DNA of 64,000 nt from Psychrobacter vallis. Lineage in GTDB: Bacteria > Pseudomonadota > Gammaproteobacteria > Pseudomonadales > Moraxellaceae. The stretch spans positions 124,001 to 188,000 of the forward strand of contig NZ_CAJHBU010000004.1 of NCBI RefSeq assembly GCF_904846715.1, read 5' to 3'. Every line of letters starts with the position of its first letter. Position 1 is the first letter of the stretch. This document shows, piece by piece, positions 10,060 to 17,769 of this stretch. Below the pieces are notes generated by a model. The model was given only the letters and a program-made list of their open reading frames with translations. It did no database searches and had not been told where the DNA came from. Position numbers and translations under genes: made by a program.

Positions 10060-10308
10060 GTGGTCTATAAAAAATTGGCTCCAGAGATACTGCCAGAGCT
10101 TAAAAAGCAAGCCAATAAGACAGGTAAAAAGAGCGCTAGACTACATCAAACGCTAACTAGCGATGTAGGCCACCCTAAGCTTAGGGAGCATTTAGCTTCT
10201 ATCGTGACTTTAATGAAGGTATCTGAAGATAAAGATAGTTTTTTTGAAAAGGTTAATCTTAATCATCCTGATTTCAATGAAAACTATCACATAGATTTTG
10301 ATGAGTAG
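10060..10308 (+). pseudogene. P63C-domain-like C-terminal fragment
   Basis: An 82-residue frame whose pattern (VYKKLAPEILPELKK, ARLHQTLTSDVGHPKLREHL, then a short alpha-helical IVTLMKVSEDKDSFFEKVN) resembles the C-terminal part of P63C-domain proteins found near phages and mobile elements. The larger N-terminal part of such proteins is absent, and the preceding AmpC fragment begins only about 40 bp away on the other strand. I read it as a remnant, although it may be a free-standing small protein. The family assignment is from memory of the motif. Confidence 0.45.
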
Positions 10309-10428
10309 ACATTACTACTTTTATTGATCAAGCCTTACATCATTGTAGGGCTTTTTTATTGCCAGTGTTTAATTGCTCGCTTGTTACTAATCGGTTATAG
10401 TTGGGCTTTAATCGACTGGACAAAAGAC

Positions 10429-10932
10429 ATGAAAAAGTTATTGCTGGGCTTTGGGTTAGTGGTATTGCTATCAGCATGTGGAACAGGTAATGAACCTGCA
10501 ATAGAGGCTGAGCCTGATACTAGCGAACAAAGCTTAGAAGAAAGCGAAGTTATCACAGAGACGGAAGAAGTGGTGGCGGTTGTAGAGCCTGAACCCGTTG
10601 TTGAATCTGAGCCTGAACCCGTTGTTGAATCTGAGCCTGAACCCGTTGTTGAATCTGAGCCTGAGCCTATTGCTGAGCCTGATATTCCAGAAGATGACAG
10701 TGTGGTTGAAAGTAAAAATAGCGACATGGACTTCTCAACCTGCGTAACGCAACAAGCAACAATGGCAGAAGCTATTTTATCTAGCGGAAATTATAAGGTC
10801 ATACCTATTGTGGACACAGAGCTTCGATCTATGGTTAAGTTTTGCACCAATGATGGTTCTGTAATTCATGCTTGTAGCGGGCTAGACAATACGATGGTAG
10901 TTACCAAGTCAACCGATAGAGAGGGGTGCTAG
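10429..10932 (+). CDS. Putative lipoprotein with EPEPVVES repeats
   Basis: The ATG at 10429 gives a 167-residue protein with a clean lipoprotein signal: MKK, a hydrophobic stretch and the lipobox LLSAC (Cys near residue 17). The frame is open upstream to 10324, but only this start yields a signal peptide. A long acidic Glu/Pro/Val linker follows, with three perfect eight-residue repeats, then a small C-terminal domain with four Cys residues (STC, KFC, HAC, REGC) that may pair in the periplasm. The linker could span the periplasm or tether the Cys domain to the outer membrane. No family was recognised. Confidence 0.7.
   Translation: MKKLLLGFGLVVLLSACGTGNEPAIEAEPDTSEQSLEESEVITETEEVVAVVEPEPVVESEPEPVVESEPEPVVESEPEPIAEPDIPEDDSVVESKNSDMDFSTCVTQQATMAEAILSSGNYKVIPIVDTELRSMVKFCTNDGSVIHACSGLDNTMVVTKSTDREGC
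10585..10656 (+). repeat. Three perfect 24-bp tandem repeats inside the lipoprotein gene
   Basis: The unit GAGCCTGAACCCGTTGTTGAATCT occurs three times without mismatch (10585, 10609, 10633), then a degenerate partial copy. Each unit adds eight residues, so copy-number change keeps the frame. Confidence 0.95.
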
Positions 10933-10950
10933 TTGTGAAAACCATTCTTA

Positions 10951-11037
10951 ATGGTTATCGCTATATCACTCACAACGCTCAATCCAGCTTATGCTGAAGA
11001 ATTGACGGCTATGGATTATTGCAATCAAATATTGTAG
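10951..11037 (+). pseudogene. Secreted-protein gene stub truncated by an IS end
   Basis: An ATG at 10951 opens a 28-codon frame that looks like a signal peptide (hydrophobic stretch, then PAYAEE as a likely cleavage site) followed by only about a dozen mature residues. It stops at 11035-11037, inside the terminal bases of an IS3-type remnant that start at about 11033. The natural reading is a small periplasmic protein gene interrupted by insertion. It lies 18 bp behind the repeat lipoprotein and may have been in its operon. Confidence 0.5.
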
Positions 11038-11556
11038 TGGTCAACTAATAAGAGATTTTTGTTGAAGTAGCGTCCCACACGTCGAGCAAACAGGTCTAGA
11101 ACAACCGCTAAGTAACACCAGCCACCTTTGATACGAATATAAGTCACATCACCTGTCCAAACTTGATTAGGCGCATCTGGGCTAAACCTGCGGTCTAATA
11201 TATTATCATGGGTTTTATGCGCTTGATCAGCGTGCTTGTACTTGTGAGACTTAAGCTGGCAACTGACCAAACCCATTTGCTTCATAAGCTTAGCGGCTAA
11301 GTAGCGCGTCAACCTAATGCTATGCTCATTCCACAGCATGGAGATAATGGTGCGAGTGCCTGCTGACTGCTTTGATTCGTTGAATACCTGACGTATCAAA
11401 GCTTTGAGTTTGACACGCTCAACATCAATGGGCTTAGTCTGGATGCCATAGTAGTAACTACTTCTCACTATACCAAACAGGTTGCACAGCTTCTGCTTGC
11501 TTAATCGTTTGTCCTGCTCTACAAGCTTACTTATCAGTAGTAGCTTTTGAGACTGT
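11033..11556 (-). mobile_element. IS3-family insertion sequence remnant (transposase orfB fragment)
   Basis: The minus strand encodes the N-terminal and central part of an IS3-type DDE transposase: a HTH_21-like region, then WTGDVTYIRIKGGWCYLAVV with the first catalytic Asp. Directly after DLFARRV the frame jumps into CTTATTAGTTGACCACTACA, which looks like the element's right terminus (TG..CA type), so the second Asp and the Glu are lost by internal deletion. The left end and orfA are also missing, and the frame runs into LysR sequence at about 11557. The element is dead. Confidence 0.8.
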
Positions 11557-11559
11557 CCG

Positions 11560-12096
11560 ATGCCAGTACAGCTAGCCGTACAACAAATGGTGACCGAACT
11601 CATAGATAGCCGAGTTCGCGTCATCTGTGACTTTTCTCATAGTATTCAAGACATGGTCGCAAGCGGCAGACTGTCATATGGCATTATAAAATTAACGGTC
11701 GATACTTCAGAAGATCTTCAGTCTTTTGGCTGGGCCAGCAACCAAAAGGTGTCTTTTGATGAATTAGATAAACTGCCCATCGTCTCCGCGCATAATGGTT
11801 GTTTTGTGCGGCATATTATAGAATATACCTTAAACGACAGCGGCAAACGTTACTATTTTAGTTATTTGGCGAGCCATTTACAGCACCAAGTGGCGGCCAT
11901 TCATGCAGGATTTGGCATAGGGTTATTGAGTAAAGACTTCATAAGTCGTACTGCCAATCTTGAGCTGCTCGGAAAAGACGAAGGCTTTCCTATGTTACCC
12001 AGCTATCAATACCGCCTGATAGGAGATGCCGATACCCACATCAAGCAAAAAATCGAGCAGCCTTTAAAACACTTTGTGGCGAGTATAAGAGATTAA
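11560..12096 (+). pseudogene. LysR regulator, effector-domain fragment
   Basis: The 178 residues correspond to the C-terminal substrate-binding domain of a LysR protein. Recognisable are the GRLSYGIIKLTV stretch and the VAAIHAGFGIGLLSK motif that ends most LysR effector domains. The helix-turn-helix is absent because the gene is joined to the IS3 remnant, so it cannot bind DNA in the usual way. It precedes a YqjM-type flavoenzyme gene on the same strand by 171 bp, recalling the LysR/OYE pairing at 1.4-3.6 kb. A bifunctional remnant is unlikely. Confidence 0.75.
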
Positions 12097-12267
12097 ATGC
12101 TTAGGACTAAACGTAATGCCCTATACTTAAATGTGCCGTATAAAAATAACGATTCATCCCCATCAACTATTCAAGCGGTAATCATATAAGCCATATAAGC
12201 CATTTATATCGCTTTTGCCTGTCATTTTCCGTGCCTTTAAGCTAGGCGCGTTTTTTGAGGATTCACC

Positions 12268-13362
12268 ATGAGCCAACTTTTCTCGCCTTTGAAACTTGGG
12301 CAACTAACATTAGATAACCGTATTATCATCGCACCCATGTGTCAGTACTCTGCAAATGATGGCGCGGCAAGCGATTGGCATACGATCCATTTAGGCCAAA
12401 TGAGTTTGAGCGGCGCAGGACTACTTATTTTAGAAGCGACTGCGGTCAATCCACAAGGACGTATTAGCTATGCTGATTTAGGATTATGGGATGAAAGGAC
12501 ACAAACAGCACTGGATAAAACGCTAACCGCAATCAGACAGTACAGCCCGATGCCGATAGGCGTACAACTTGCCCATGCGGGGCGTAAAGCGTCAACCGAA
12601 AAACCATGGGACGGCGGCGGTGCGATTGCTCCTGATCAGTTAAATGGCTGGCAAACGGTTGCACCGTCGGCGCTTGGGTATGATGAAAATTCTCATGTAC
12701 CCAAAACAATGGATCAAAATGACATTGATGCACTAATAAGCGATTTTGTGAATGCGGCAAAACGCGCAAATGCGCTGGGCCTTGACCTAATTGAACTTCA
12801 CGGTGCTCACGGTTATCTATTACATCAGTTTTTATCGCCACTTTCTAATAAACGTGAGGATAAATACGGCGGCAACCTTGAGAACAGAATGCGCTTGTTA
12901 CTTGAGGTATTTACAGCGGTTCGAGCTGAATTTCCAAGTGAAAAACCAGTGGGTGTGCGTGTTTCTGCAACCGATTGGGTTGAGGGCGGCTGGGATCTCA
13001 CACAAACGATCGAGCTGGCTAAAGCATTAGAGGCATTAGGCTGTGATTATATTCATGTGAGCACCGCAGGACTTAGCCCACAGCAGCAAATCCCTGTGGC
13101 AGCTAACTTTCAAGTTCCTTTTGCAACAGCAATAAAAGAAGCGGTACATATACCAGTAATCGCAGTGGGTTTAATAACCGAAGCCCAACAAGCGCAAAGC
13201 ATCATTACTGAGCAGCAAGCGGATGCGGTTGCATTAGCACGCGGCATACTTTACAACCCGCATTGGCCTTGGCATGCTGCGGCAGAGCTTGGCGCAAAAG
13301 TAAAAGCGCCTAAACAATATCTGCGCTCAAGCCCGCACGGTAAGCCCTCTCCGATAGAATAA
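12268..13362 (+). CDS. YqjM/XenA-type NADH:flavin oxidoreductase (OYE family)
   Basis: A 364-residue FMN ene-reductase. It has the opening LFSPLKLGQLTLDNRIIIAPMCQYS, where the Cys of PMCQYS is the redox-tuning Cys typical of the YqjM/XenA branch, and the His/His pair in ELHGAHGYLLHQFLSP. LSNKREDKYGGNLENRMR is the conserved FMN-barrel segment. It reduces activated alkenes or xenobiotics with NADPH. It is the second OYE in the window and belongs to a different subfamily from the first. The preceding ATG context is gaggattcaccATG, a good ribosome site. Confidence 0.88.
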   Translation: MSQLFSPLKLGQLTLDNRIIIAPMCQYSANDGAASDWHTIHLGQMSLSGAGLLILEATAVNPQGRISYADLGLWDERTQTALDKTLTAIRQYSPMPIGVQLAHAGRKASTEKPWDGGGAIAPDQLNGWQTVAPSALGYDENSHVPKTMDQNDIDALISDFVNAAKRANALGLDLIELHGAHGYLLHQFLSPLSNKREDKYGGNLENRMRLLLEVFTAVRAEFPSEKPVGVRVSATDWVEGGWDLTQTIELAKALEALGCDYIHVSTAGLSPQQQIPVAANFQVPFATAIKEAVHIPVIAVGLITEAQQAQSIITEQQADAVALARGILYNPHWPWHAAAELGAKVKAPKQYLRSSPHGKPSPIE

Positions 13363-13535
13363 TCGTAATTGAACCACGAACATAGAATGAAGACATTACT
13401 TGCTTTAGTCTATATATTAACTCGCTTTAATTCGAGTATAAGTGATTATAGCGTAGAGATTTAGGTAAGGACAAGTTAGTTCAACTTGACAGTGGAATTC
13501 ATGCCAATACCTTGATAACTGGCGTTTAGATTTCT

Positions 13536-14375
13536 TTATTTGTTTCTAGTGGTCACCCATTTATTAGCAACTTCTATATCAATATATTCTGCTAAGTGCA
13601 GCATTTTTTGAGCAAAAGAAAGCAACCATTTGAAATCAACTGTAGGGGTAGAGTAACTTAAAGGTAGTAAGAGCCTATAGTCTCCATAACCAGCCATTCT
13701 TTTAAAATACTGTGGAGATGCATGACCATCGTTGTGTTGAATTACATTTCTTACTTCTATTAAATCATGAAGCTCAGCAACTGAAACTGGAGATTTTTTA
13801 GAGTGAATACCGACATAAAAAATCTTTTGGAATTGTTCTACACGCTTTGGATAGGCACTCATAGCTTGATCCATTACTTTCTTTCCAATAAGTACATTTC
13901 GAATCTTATCGATATTACCCAGTTCAAATATTTCTTTAGTAGTTAGTTGTTTTTCATCTACGGCTAGTAGATGATGATTTCTTATAAATATATCCCTTGT
14001 TAGTTCATTTAAAAACTTCTCATAATTTGAAACTAGTTGTGATAATGAGTGTCTATAAAGGTTTTTTATCAGATTGCCAGAAATCTCATCATTACTGTTA
14101 GATATAGATATATTAGGTAAAATCAACGGTAAACCTTTGCCACCTATATCAGGACTTTTTACTTGCGGAAGAATAGAAGTATTTTCAATATTTATTTCGT
14201 TCGCAACATGACTAAAAACTAGTACTTCACAAATATAACTTACCCATCCAGAAGTTCTGATGAAAAAATCATCTAAGGCATCTGATTTTTCACCCTCAGG
14301 AAAAACCCGAAATGGTAATGTGATTTCTTCAATTAAGTTGATTTCACTCAGCTTCTTATCATATTGAACACTCAA
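13536..14375 (-). CDS. HEPN-like protein of unknown function
   Basis: A 279-residue cytoplasmic protein without a signal peptide. Near residue 210 it has LHDLIEVRNVIQHNDG, whose R-x4-H spacing (RNVIQH) is the hallmark of HEPN ribonuclease-like folds. The surroundings are helical. Codon use is visibly AT-richer than in neighbours, suggesting acquisition. It stands alone, with no nucleotidyltransferase (MNT) antitoxin or restriction gene beside it, and a small inverted-repeat element lies just upstream. It could be a defence or toxin-type RNase, or an inactive HEPN scaffold. The fold call rests on one motif. Confidence 0.5.
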   Translation of the reverse strand: MSVQYDKKLSEINLIEEITLPFRVFPEGEKSDALDDFFIRTSGWVSYICEVLVFSHVANEINIENTSILPQVKSPDIGGKGLPLILPNISISNSNDEISGNLIKNLYRHSLSQLVSNYEKFLNELTRDIFIRNHHLLAVDEKQLTTKEIFELGNIDKIRNVLIGKKVMDQAMSAYPKRVEQFQKIFYVGIHSKKSPVSVAELHDLIEVRNVIQHNDGHASPQYFKRMAGYGDYRLLLPLSYSTPTVDFKWLLSFAQKMLHLAEYIDIEVANKWVTTRNK

Positions 14376-14471
14376 ATTTATTTCCTCTCGCTTAACTCAA
14401 AAATTAATTAAAGTTTAATAGCTTATTGAACACCAATTTTGTAATTTATAACACCACAAAACGACCTATAT

Positions 14472-14553
14472 TATACCTCTTGTAAAAGTACCAATTTACT
14501 GAACTCTGCCAACGAAGCGGCTGGGGCTAGCGACGACTTATGCAAGAGGTCTA
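14472..14553. repeat. 82-bp inverted-repeat element, possible IS/MITE remnant
   Basis: TATACCTCTTGTA at 14472-14484 is matched by TGCAAGAGGTCTA at 14541-14553 (11 of 13 bases inverted). The interior is GC-richer (around gcggctggggctagcgacg) than the flanks. This is the appearance of an IS deleted to its two ends, or of a small non-autonomous element. No coding frame. Confidence 0.5.
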
Positions 14554-14627
14554 TTAAATACTCCAATAATTTCACTAATAACTACCTTTGTAAACAAGTA
14601 ATTAAAATAGCCAAAAATCACAGCTTG

Positions 14628-15095
14628 TTAGACTACAATTTCCGTAACAACTTCAGTTTTAACCGAGTTAGCGATAAAACATTGCTCATGCGCTTGATGA
14701 TGCATTTTTTCAAGCTGCTCCATGGTCGGCTGCTTATCACCCGAAAATTTAACATGTGGTTTTAGGATGACTTTAGTCATTGAAATTTTACCATCGCTGT
14801 CTTTTTCCATAGTACCCACAGCATTGTCTACGTATGAATCAATCACATATTTTCTTTTTGCTGCAATAGATAAAAAGAATAACATGTGACAACTGGAAAG
14901 AGAGGCAACAAAAGCTTCTTCGGGATCTACATTTTCTTCAACAGAATAAGGCAAGGGAACAACGTGAGGAGAAGATGAGGCTTGAATGATGACACCACCA
15001 TCAAAAATCCATTCGTGCCCTCGGCTATATTTGTTATCAACGTAACTTTCACTGCTATCTCTAGCCCAGTTGATTTTGGCAAAATACTCTGACAT
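14628..15095 (-). CDS. OsmC family peroxiredoxin-like protein
   Basis: A 155-residue OsmC/Ohr-fold protein. The first active-site Cys lies in VASLSSCHMLFFLS (about residue 69) and the second in HEQCFIANSVKTEV (about residue 139), the spacing expected for thiol-dependent hydroperoxide reduction. Sequence details (the FDGGVIIQASSSPHVVPLPY start) resemble the general OsmC branch, more than Ohr. It probably detoxifies organic hydroperoxides. Monocistronic, followed by a terminator. No OhrR-type repressor is adjacent. Confidence 0.85.
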   Translation of the reverse strand: MSEYFAKINWARDSSESYVDNKYSRGHEWIFDGGVIIQASSSPHVVPLPYSVEENVDPEEAFVASLSSCHMLFFLSIAAKRKYVIDSYVDNAVGTMEKDSDGKISMTKVILKPHVKFSGDKQPTMEQLEKMHHQAHEQCFIANSVKTEVVTEIVV

Positions 15096-15187
15096 TTGAA
15101 CTCCGTAAAGAATAGCTATTCTGGACTATAGCATTTATCCACTTTCACGATATGCGTATTGCAAAAACTATTTTTAAAAAAATCAAA

Positions 15188-15220
15188 AAAAAGCGCCACC
15201 TTAATAGGTTGACGCTTTTT
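15188..15220 (-). terminator. Terminator-like hairpin between the OsmC and bdhA genes
   Basis: An 11-bp stem with one mismatch (AAAAAGCGCCA at 15188, TGACGCTTTTT to 15220), with A and T runs on both sides. It lies upstream of the OsmC start and past the bdhA stop, so on the minus strand it ends bdhA transcription. Confidence 0.7.
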
Positions 15221-15267
15221 AGTTCCTGACAGCTACTCTGCAAGCAAGAATCTACTGGCCTAACTGC

Positions 15268-16332
15268 TTATAAGTTTGGGTTTACAATGATTTTTACCGC
15301 AGATTCATTGTTGTGAATGAGCGTTTCAAATCCTTTTGAAATCAAATCATCCAACGCAATGCGCTGTGTGATAAAAGGCTCAAGATTGACCAAACCGTCT
15401 TCGACCAATTTAATGGTATCTTTGTGATTGTTGACATAGCCAATGGTGCCACGAATATCCAACTCTTTCATCACCACGCTATGGACATTGACTGACGCTG
15501 GATGACTCCAGATAGAGACAATCACCACCACGCCAGCAGGCTTGGTCAGCTCGACTAGCGAGTCGAGCACTGCATTGACACTGGTGCATTCAAACGCCAC
15601 GTCCGCACCGCGATTGTCCGTGATTTTCATCACTTCTGCGTTCAAGTCCACTTCCGTAGGATCTAAAATATAATCCGCAACGCCGCTGTCTTTGGCTTTT
15701 TCTTTGCGCTTGGCACTCAGCTCCGTAAGTATGACGGTCAGACCTTTGGCTTTTAAGACCGAGGACAATAATAAACCAATGGGGCCACCACCGCCGACCA
15801 ACGCGATATCGCCTGCCTTAGCGCCACTACGGACAAAGGCATGATAGCCCACAGATAGTGGCTCAATTAACGCCGCTTGATCCAGTGGAATCTCTTTTAA
15901 AATAGGATGTACCCAGCGGCGTTTTACAGCGATTTTTTCAGACAACCCGCCGCCGCGTCCGCCCAAACCGATAAAATTCATATCCTTTGATAAATGGTAG
16001 TTTTCGCCCTCAGCAGTGGAGACATCATCAGCAATGATATACGGCTCAACCACCACATGCTGACCGACTTCGATGTCATCAACGCCCTCGCCGACTTCGT
16101 ATACCACACCTGAGAACTCATGCCCCATCGTGATGGGTGCAGACTCGCCTGAGATGGGATGCGGATGACCACAAGGCGGAATAAAAATCGGCCCTTCCAT
16201 AAACTCATGCAAATCTGTGCCGCAAATACCGCACCAAGCCACATCGATACCGACCGTACCTGCCGCTACCGTGGGCTCTGGAATGTCTTCAATACGGATG
16301 TCACCTTTGTCATAAAAACGTGCTGCTTTCAT
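15268..16332 (-). CDS. bdhA: 2,3-butanediol dehydrogenase (zinc MDR family)
   Basis: A 354-residue zinc-dependent medium-chain dehydrogenase. The catalytic zinc site is shown by CGICGTDLHEF (Cys37) and MGHEFSGVVYEVGEGVD (His/Glu), and the Rossmann motif by VGGGGPIGLLLS. The insert EGPIFIPPCGHPHPISGESA is characteristic of (R,R)-butanediol/acetoin dehydrogenases. It interconverts acetoin and 2,3-butanediol with NAD. No acetoin dehydrogenase genes are nearby, so the physiological substrate remains inferred. A perfect palindrome lies about 90 bp upstream. Confidence 0.85.
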   Translation of the reverse strand: MKAARFYDKGDIRIEDIPEPTVAAGTVGIDVAWCGICGTDLHEFMEGPIFIPPCGHPHPISGESAPITMGHEFSGVVYEVGEGVDDIEVGQHVVVEPYIIADDVSTAEGENYHLSKDMNFIGLGGRGGGLSEKIAVKRRWVHPILKEIPLDQAALIEPLSVGYHAFVRSGAKAGDIALVGGGGPIGLLLSSVLKAKGLTVILTELSAKRKEKAKDSGVADYILDPTEVDLNAEVMKITDNRGADVAFECTSVNAVLDSLVELTKPAGVVVIVSIWSHPASVNVHSVVMKELDIRGTIGYVNNHKDTIKLVEDGLVNLEPFITQRIALDDLISKGFETLIHNNESAVKIIVNPNL

Positions 16333-16817
16333 AGTAGTCTCCTTTGAGTGTTGTGATAAAAACGATTACCGCGATGGAAGTAAGGATTACCTACTGACAT
16401 CATGCCTAGATTAAAGTTACGCTGTCAACGATTGACATGTGTGCAGTTGTTAAGTGAAAGTAACGTGAATAGTCGAGCTTAGCCAAGGTGTTGATATCAA
16501 TCACTATCTGTCATTACATGACTTTTTATATCAAATGATGACTATTTATAGTCCATAAAACTCTTATGAATATTCTAAGAGAGATAGTAAAACAGAAATC
16601 TGATAGCGTCTATTACTGGGCTAATTTCTTATAGTGTTGGCTGATATTGATACGCCAATAATCGAATTAAACAATAAAGGTGATAAGTTGTCAGTGTTGC
16701 CAAACTTTTGGTTGCATCTGCCCTTCATTACGCCTAGTATTTCGCCCCTGCAATAATTCTACTTCTCAAAAAAGAGCCTTAGTAGAGACATCTATTCACG
16801 ATAAAGAGGGATTTATT
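16333..16817. other. Divergent intergenic region bdhA/mmuM
   Basis: 485 bp between divergent starts. It is AT-rich and has one palindrome at 16423-16437. I looked for a SAM riboswitch before the methyltransferase gene and saw no convincing fold or conserved motif. The frame of mmuM stays open back to 16680, but that part does not look coding. Confidence 0.5.
16423..16437. promoter_or_regulatory. Palindromic candidate operator upstream of bdhA
   Basis: TGTCAA-CGA-TTGACA is a perfect 6-3-6 palindrome 91 bp before the bdhA start. It could bind a dimeric regulator; no known operator type is recognised. Confidence 0.35.
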
Positions 16818-17759
16818 ATGTCAATTGACAACATTACGATTATTGACGGCGGTATGGGCCGAGAATTAGCAAAACGCGGCGCGCCATTTCGCCAGCCTGA
16901 GTGGTCGGCGCTCGCGATGATAGAGGCGCCCGAGATTGTCCGTGACGTACACCGCGCTTTTATTCAAAGCGGTGCTGCGGTCATCACCACCAACAGCTAC
17001 GCTCTCGTACCTTTTCATATTGGCGATGAGCGCTTTGCCAATCAGGCTCAAGAATTGGCAGCGTCAGCGGGTGAGATGGCACGTGCAGCGGTTGAAATGG
17101 AAGGGAGCGCGACTAAGGTAGCAGGCTCTATCCCGCCACTATTTGGTTCATACCGCGCTGATCTGTTTGACGCTGAGCATGTCGAAGATATCGCTACCCC
17201 ATTGATCAAAGGCTTGAGTGCGCATGTGGATTTTTGGCTGGCAGAAACCCAAAGCCTGATTGCAGAATCCGTCGCGGTACGTGAGCTATTAGATACGCTA
17301 GATAAAGATAACAAACCATTATGGGTATCTTTTACCTTAGAAGACAGCGAGCACCTTGATGTGCCACGCTTGCGCTCAGGCGAGACGGTAAAAGAGGCTG
17401 TTGCGACATTAGCAGATCTGAATGTTGAAGCCATACTATTCAACTGCTGCCAGCCTGAGGTGATTGAGCAAGCACTAGACGTTGCGCAAAGCACTTTGCA
17501 AGATAAGAATGCAACGCACATTAAGCTTGGCGCTTATGCCAACGCCTTTCCGCCGCAGCCAAAAGACGCCACAGCAAATGATGGTCTCGATGAAGTGCGT
17601 GATGATCTCACGCCGCCTGCATATCTGGTATGGGCACAAAAATGGCAAGCCCAAGGCGCGTCACTAATCGGGGGCTGCTGCGGTATTGGCCCCGAACACA
17701 TCGAGGCATTGAGCCAGCATTTCACAGGTACTTTGACAACAGGTACTTCGACAAAATAG
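16818..17759 (+). CDS. mmuM: Homocysteine S-methyltransferase
   Basis: The ATG at 16818 has AGAGGG seven bases upstream and starts exactly at family homology (DGGMGRELAKRGAPF), giving 313 residues. The zinc-binding cysteines appear in LFNCCQPEV and near the C-terminus in LIGGCCGIGPEHIEAL. The enzyme transfers a methyl group, in characterised relatives from S-methylmethionine, to homocysteine to form methionine. An amino-acid permease follows after 10 bp and is surely co-transcribed. This echoes the E. coli mmuP-mmuM pair in reversed order, suggesting salvage of an imported methyl donor. Confidence 0.88.
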   Translation: MSIDNITIIDGGMGRELAKRGAPFRQPEWSALAMIEAPEIVRDVHRAFIQSGAAVITTNSYALVPFHIGDERFANQAQELAASAGEMARAAVEMEGSATKVAGSIPPLFGSYRADLFDAEHVEDIATPLIKGLSAHVDFWLAETQSLIAESVAVRELLDTLDKDNKPLWVSFTLEDSEHLDVPRLRSGETVKEAVATLADLNVEAILFNCCQPEVIEQALDVAQSTLQDKNATHIKLGAYANAFPPQPKDATANDGLDEVRDDLTPPAYLVWAQKWQAQGASLIGGCCGIGPEHIEALSQHFTGTLTTGTSTK

Positions 17760-17769
17760 AGATAGCACG

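Noticed and set aside
10395..10727. Minus-strand frame with SGSDSTTG repeats
   Set aside because: It is the antisense of the EPEPVVES repeat of the lipoprotein. The lipoprotein has a proper signal peptide; the antisense frame has none.
11560..11624. N-terminal part of the transposase frame beyond 11557
   Set aside because: The residues before the IS3 homology are antisense LysR sequence read through the junction, not part of the transposase.
14628..15095. Ohr-type organic hydroperoxide resistance protein
   Set aside because: Both Cys are present, but the overall sequence is of the general OsmC branch, and no OhrR gene is adjacent.
16600..16817. SAM or other methionine riboswitch before mmuM
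   Set aside because: No conserved riboswitch core, and no terminator or sequestering stem near the start codon could be seen.
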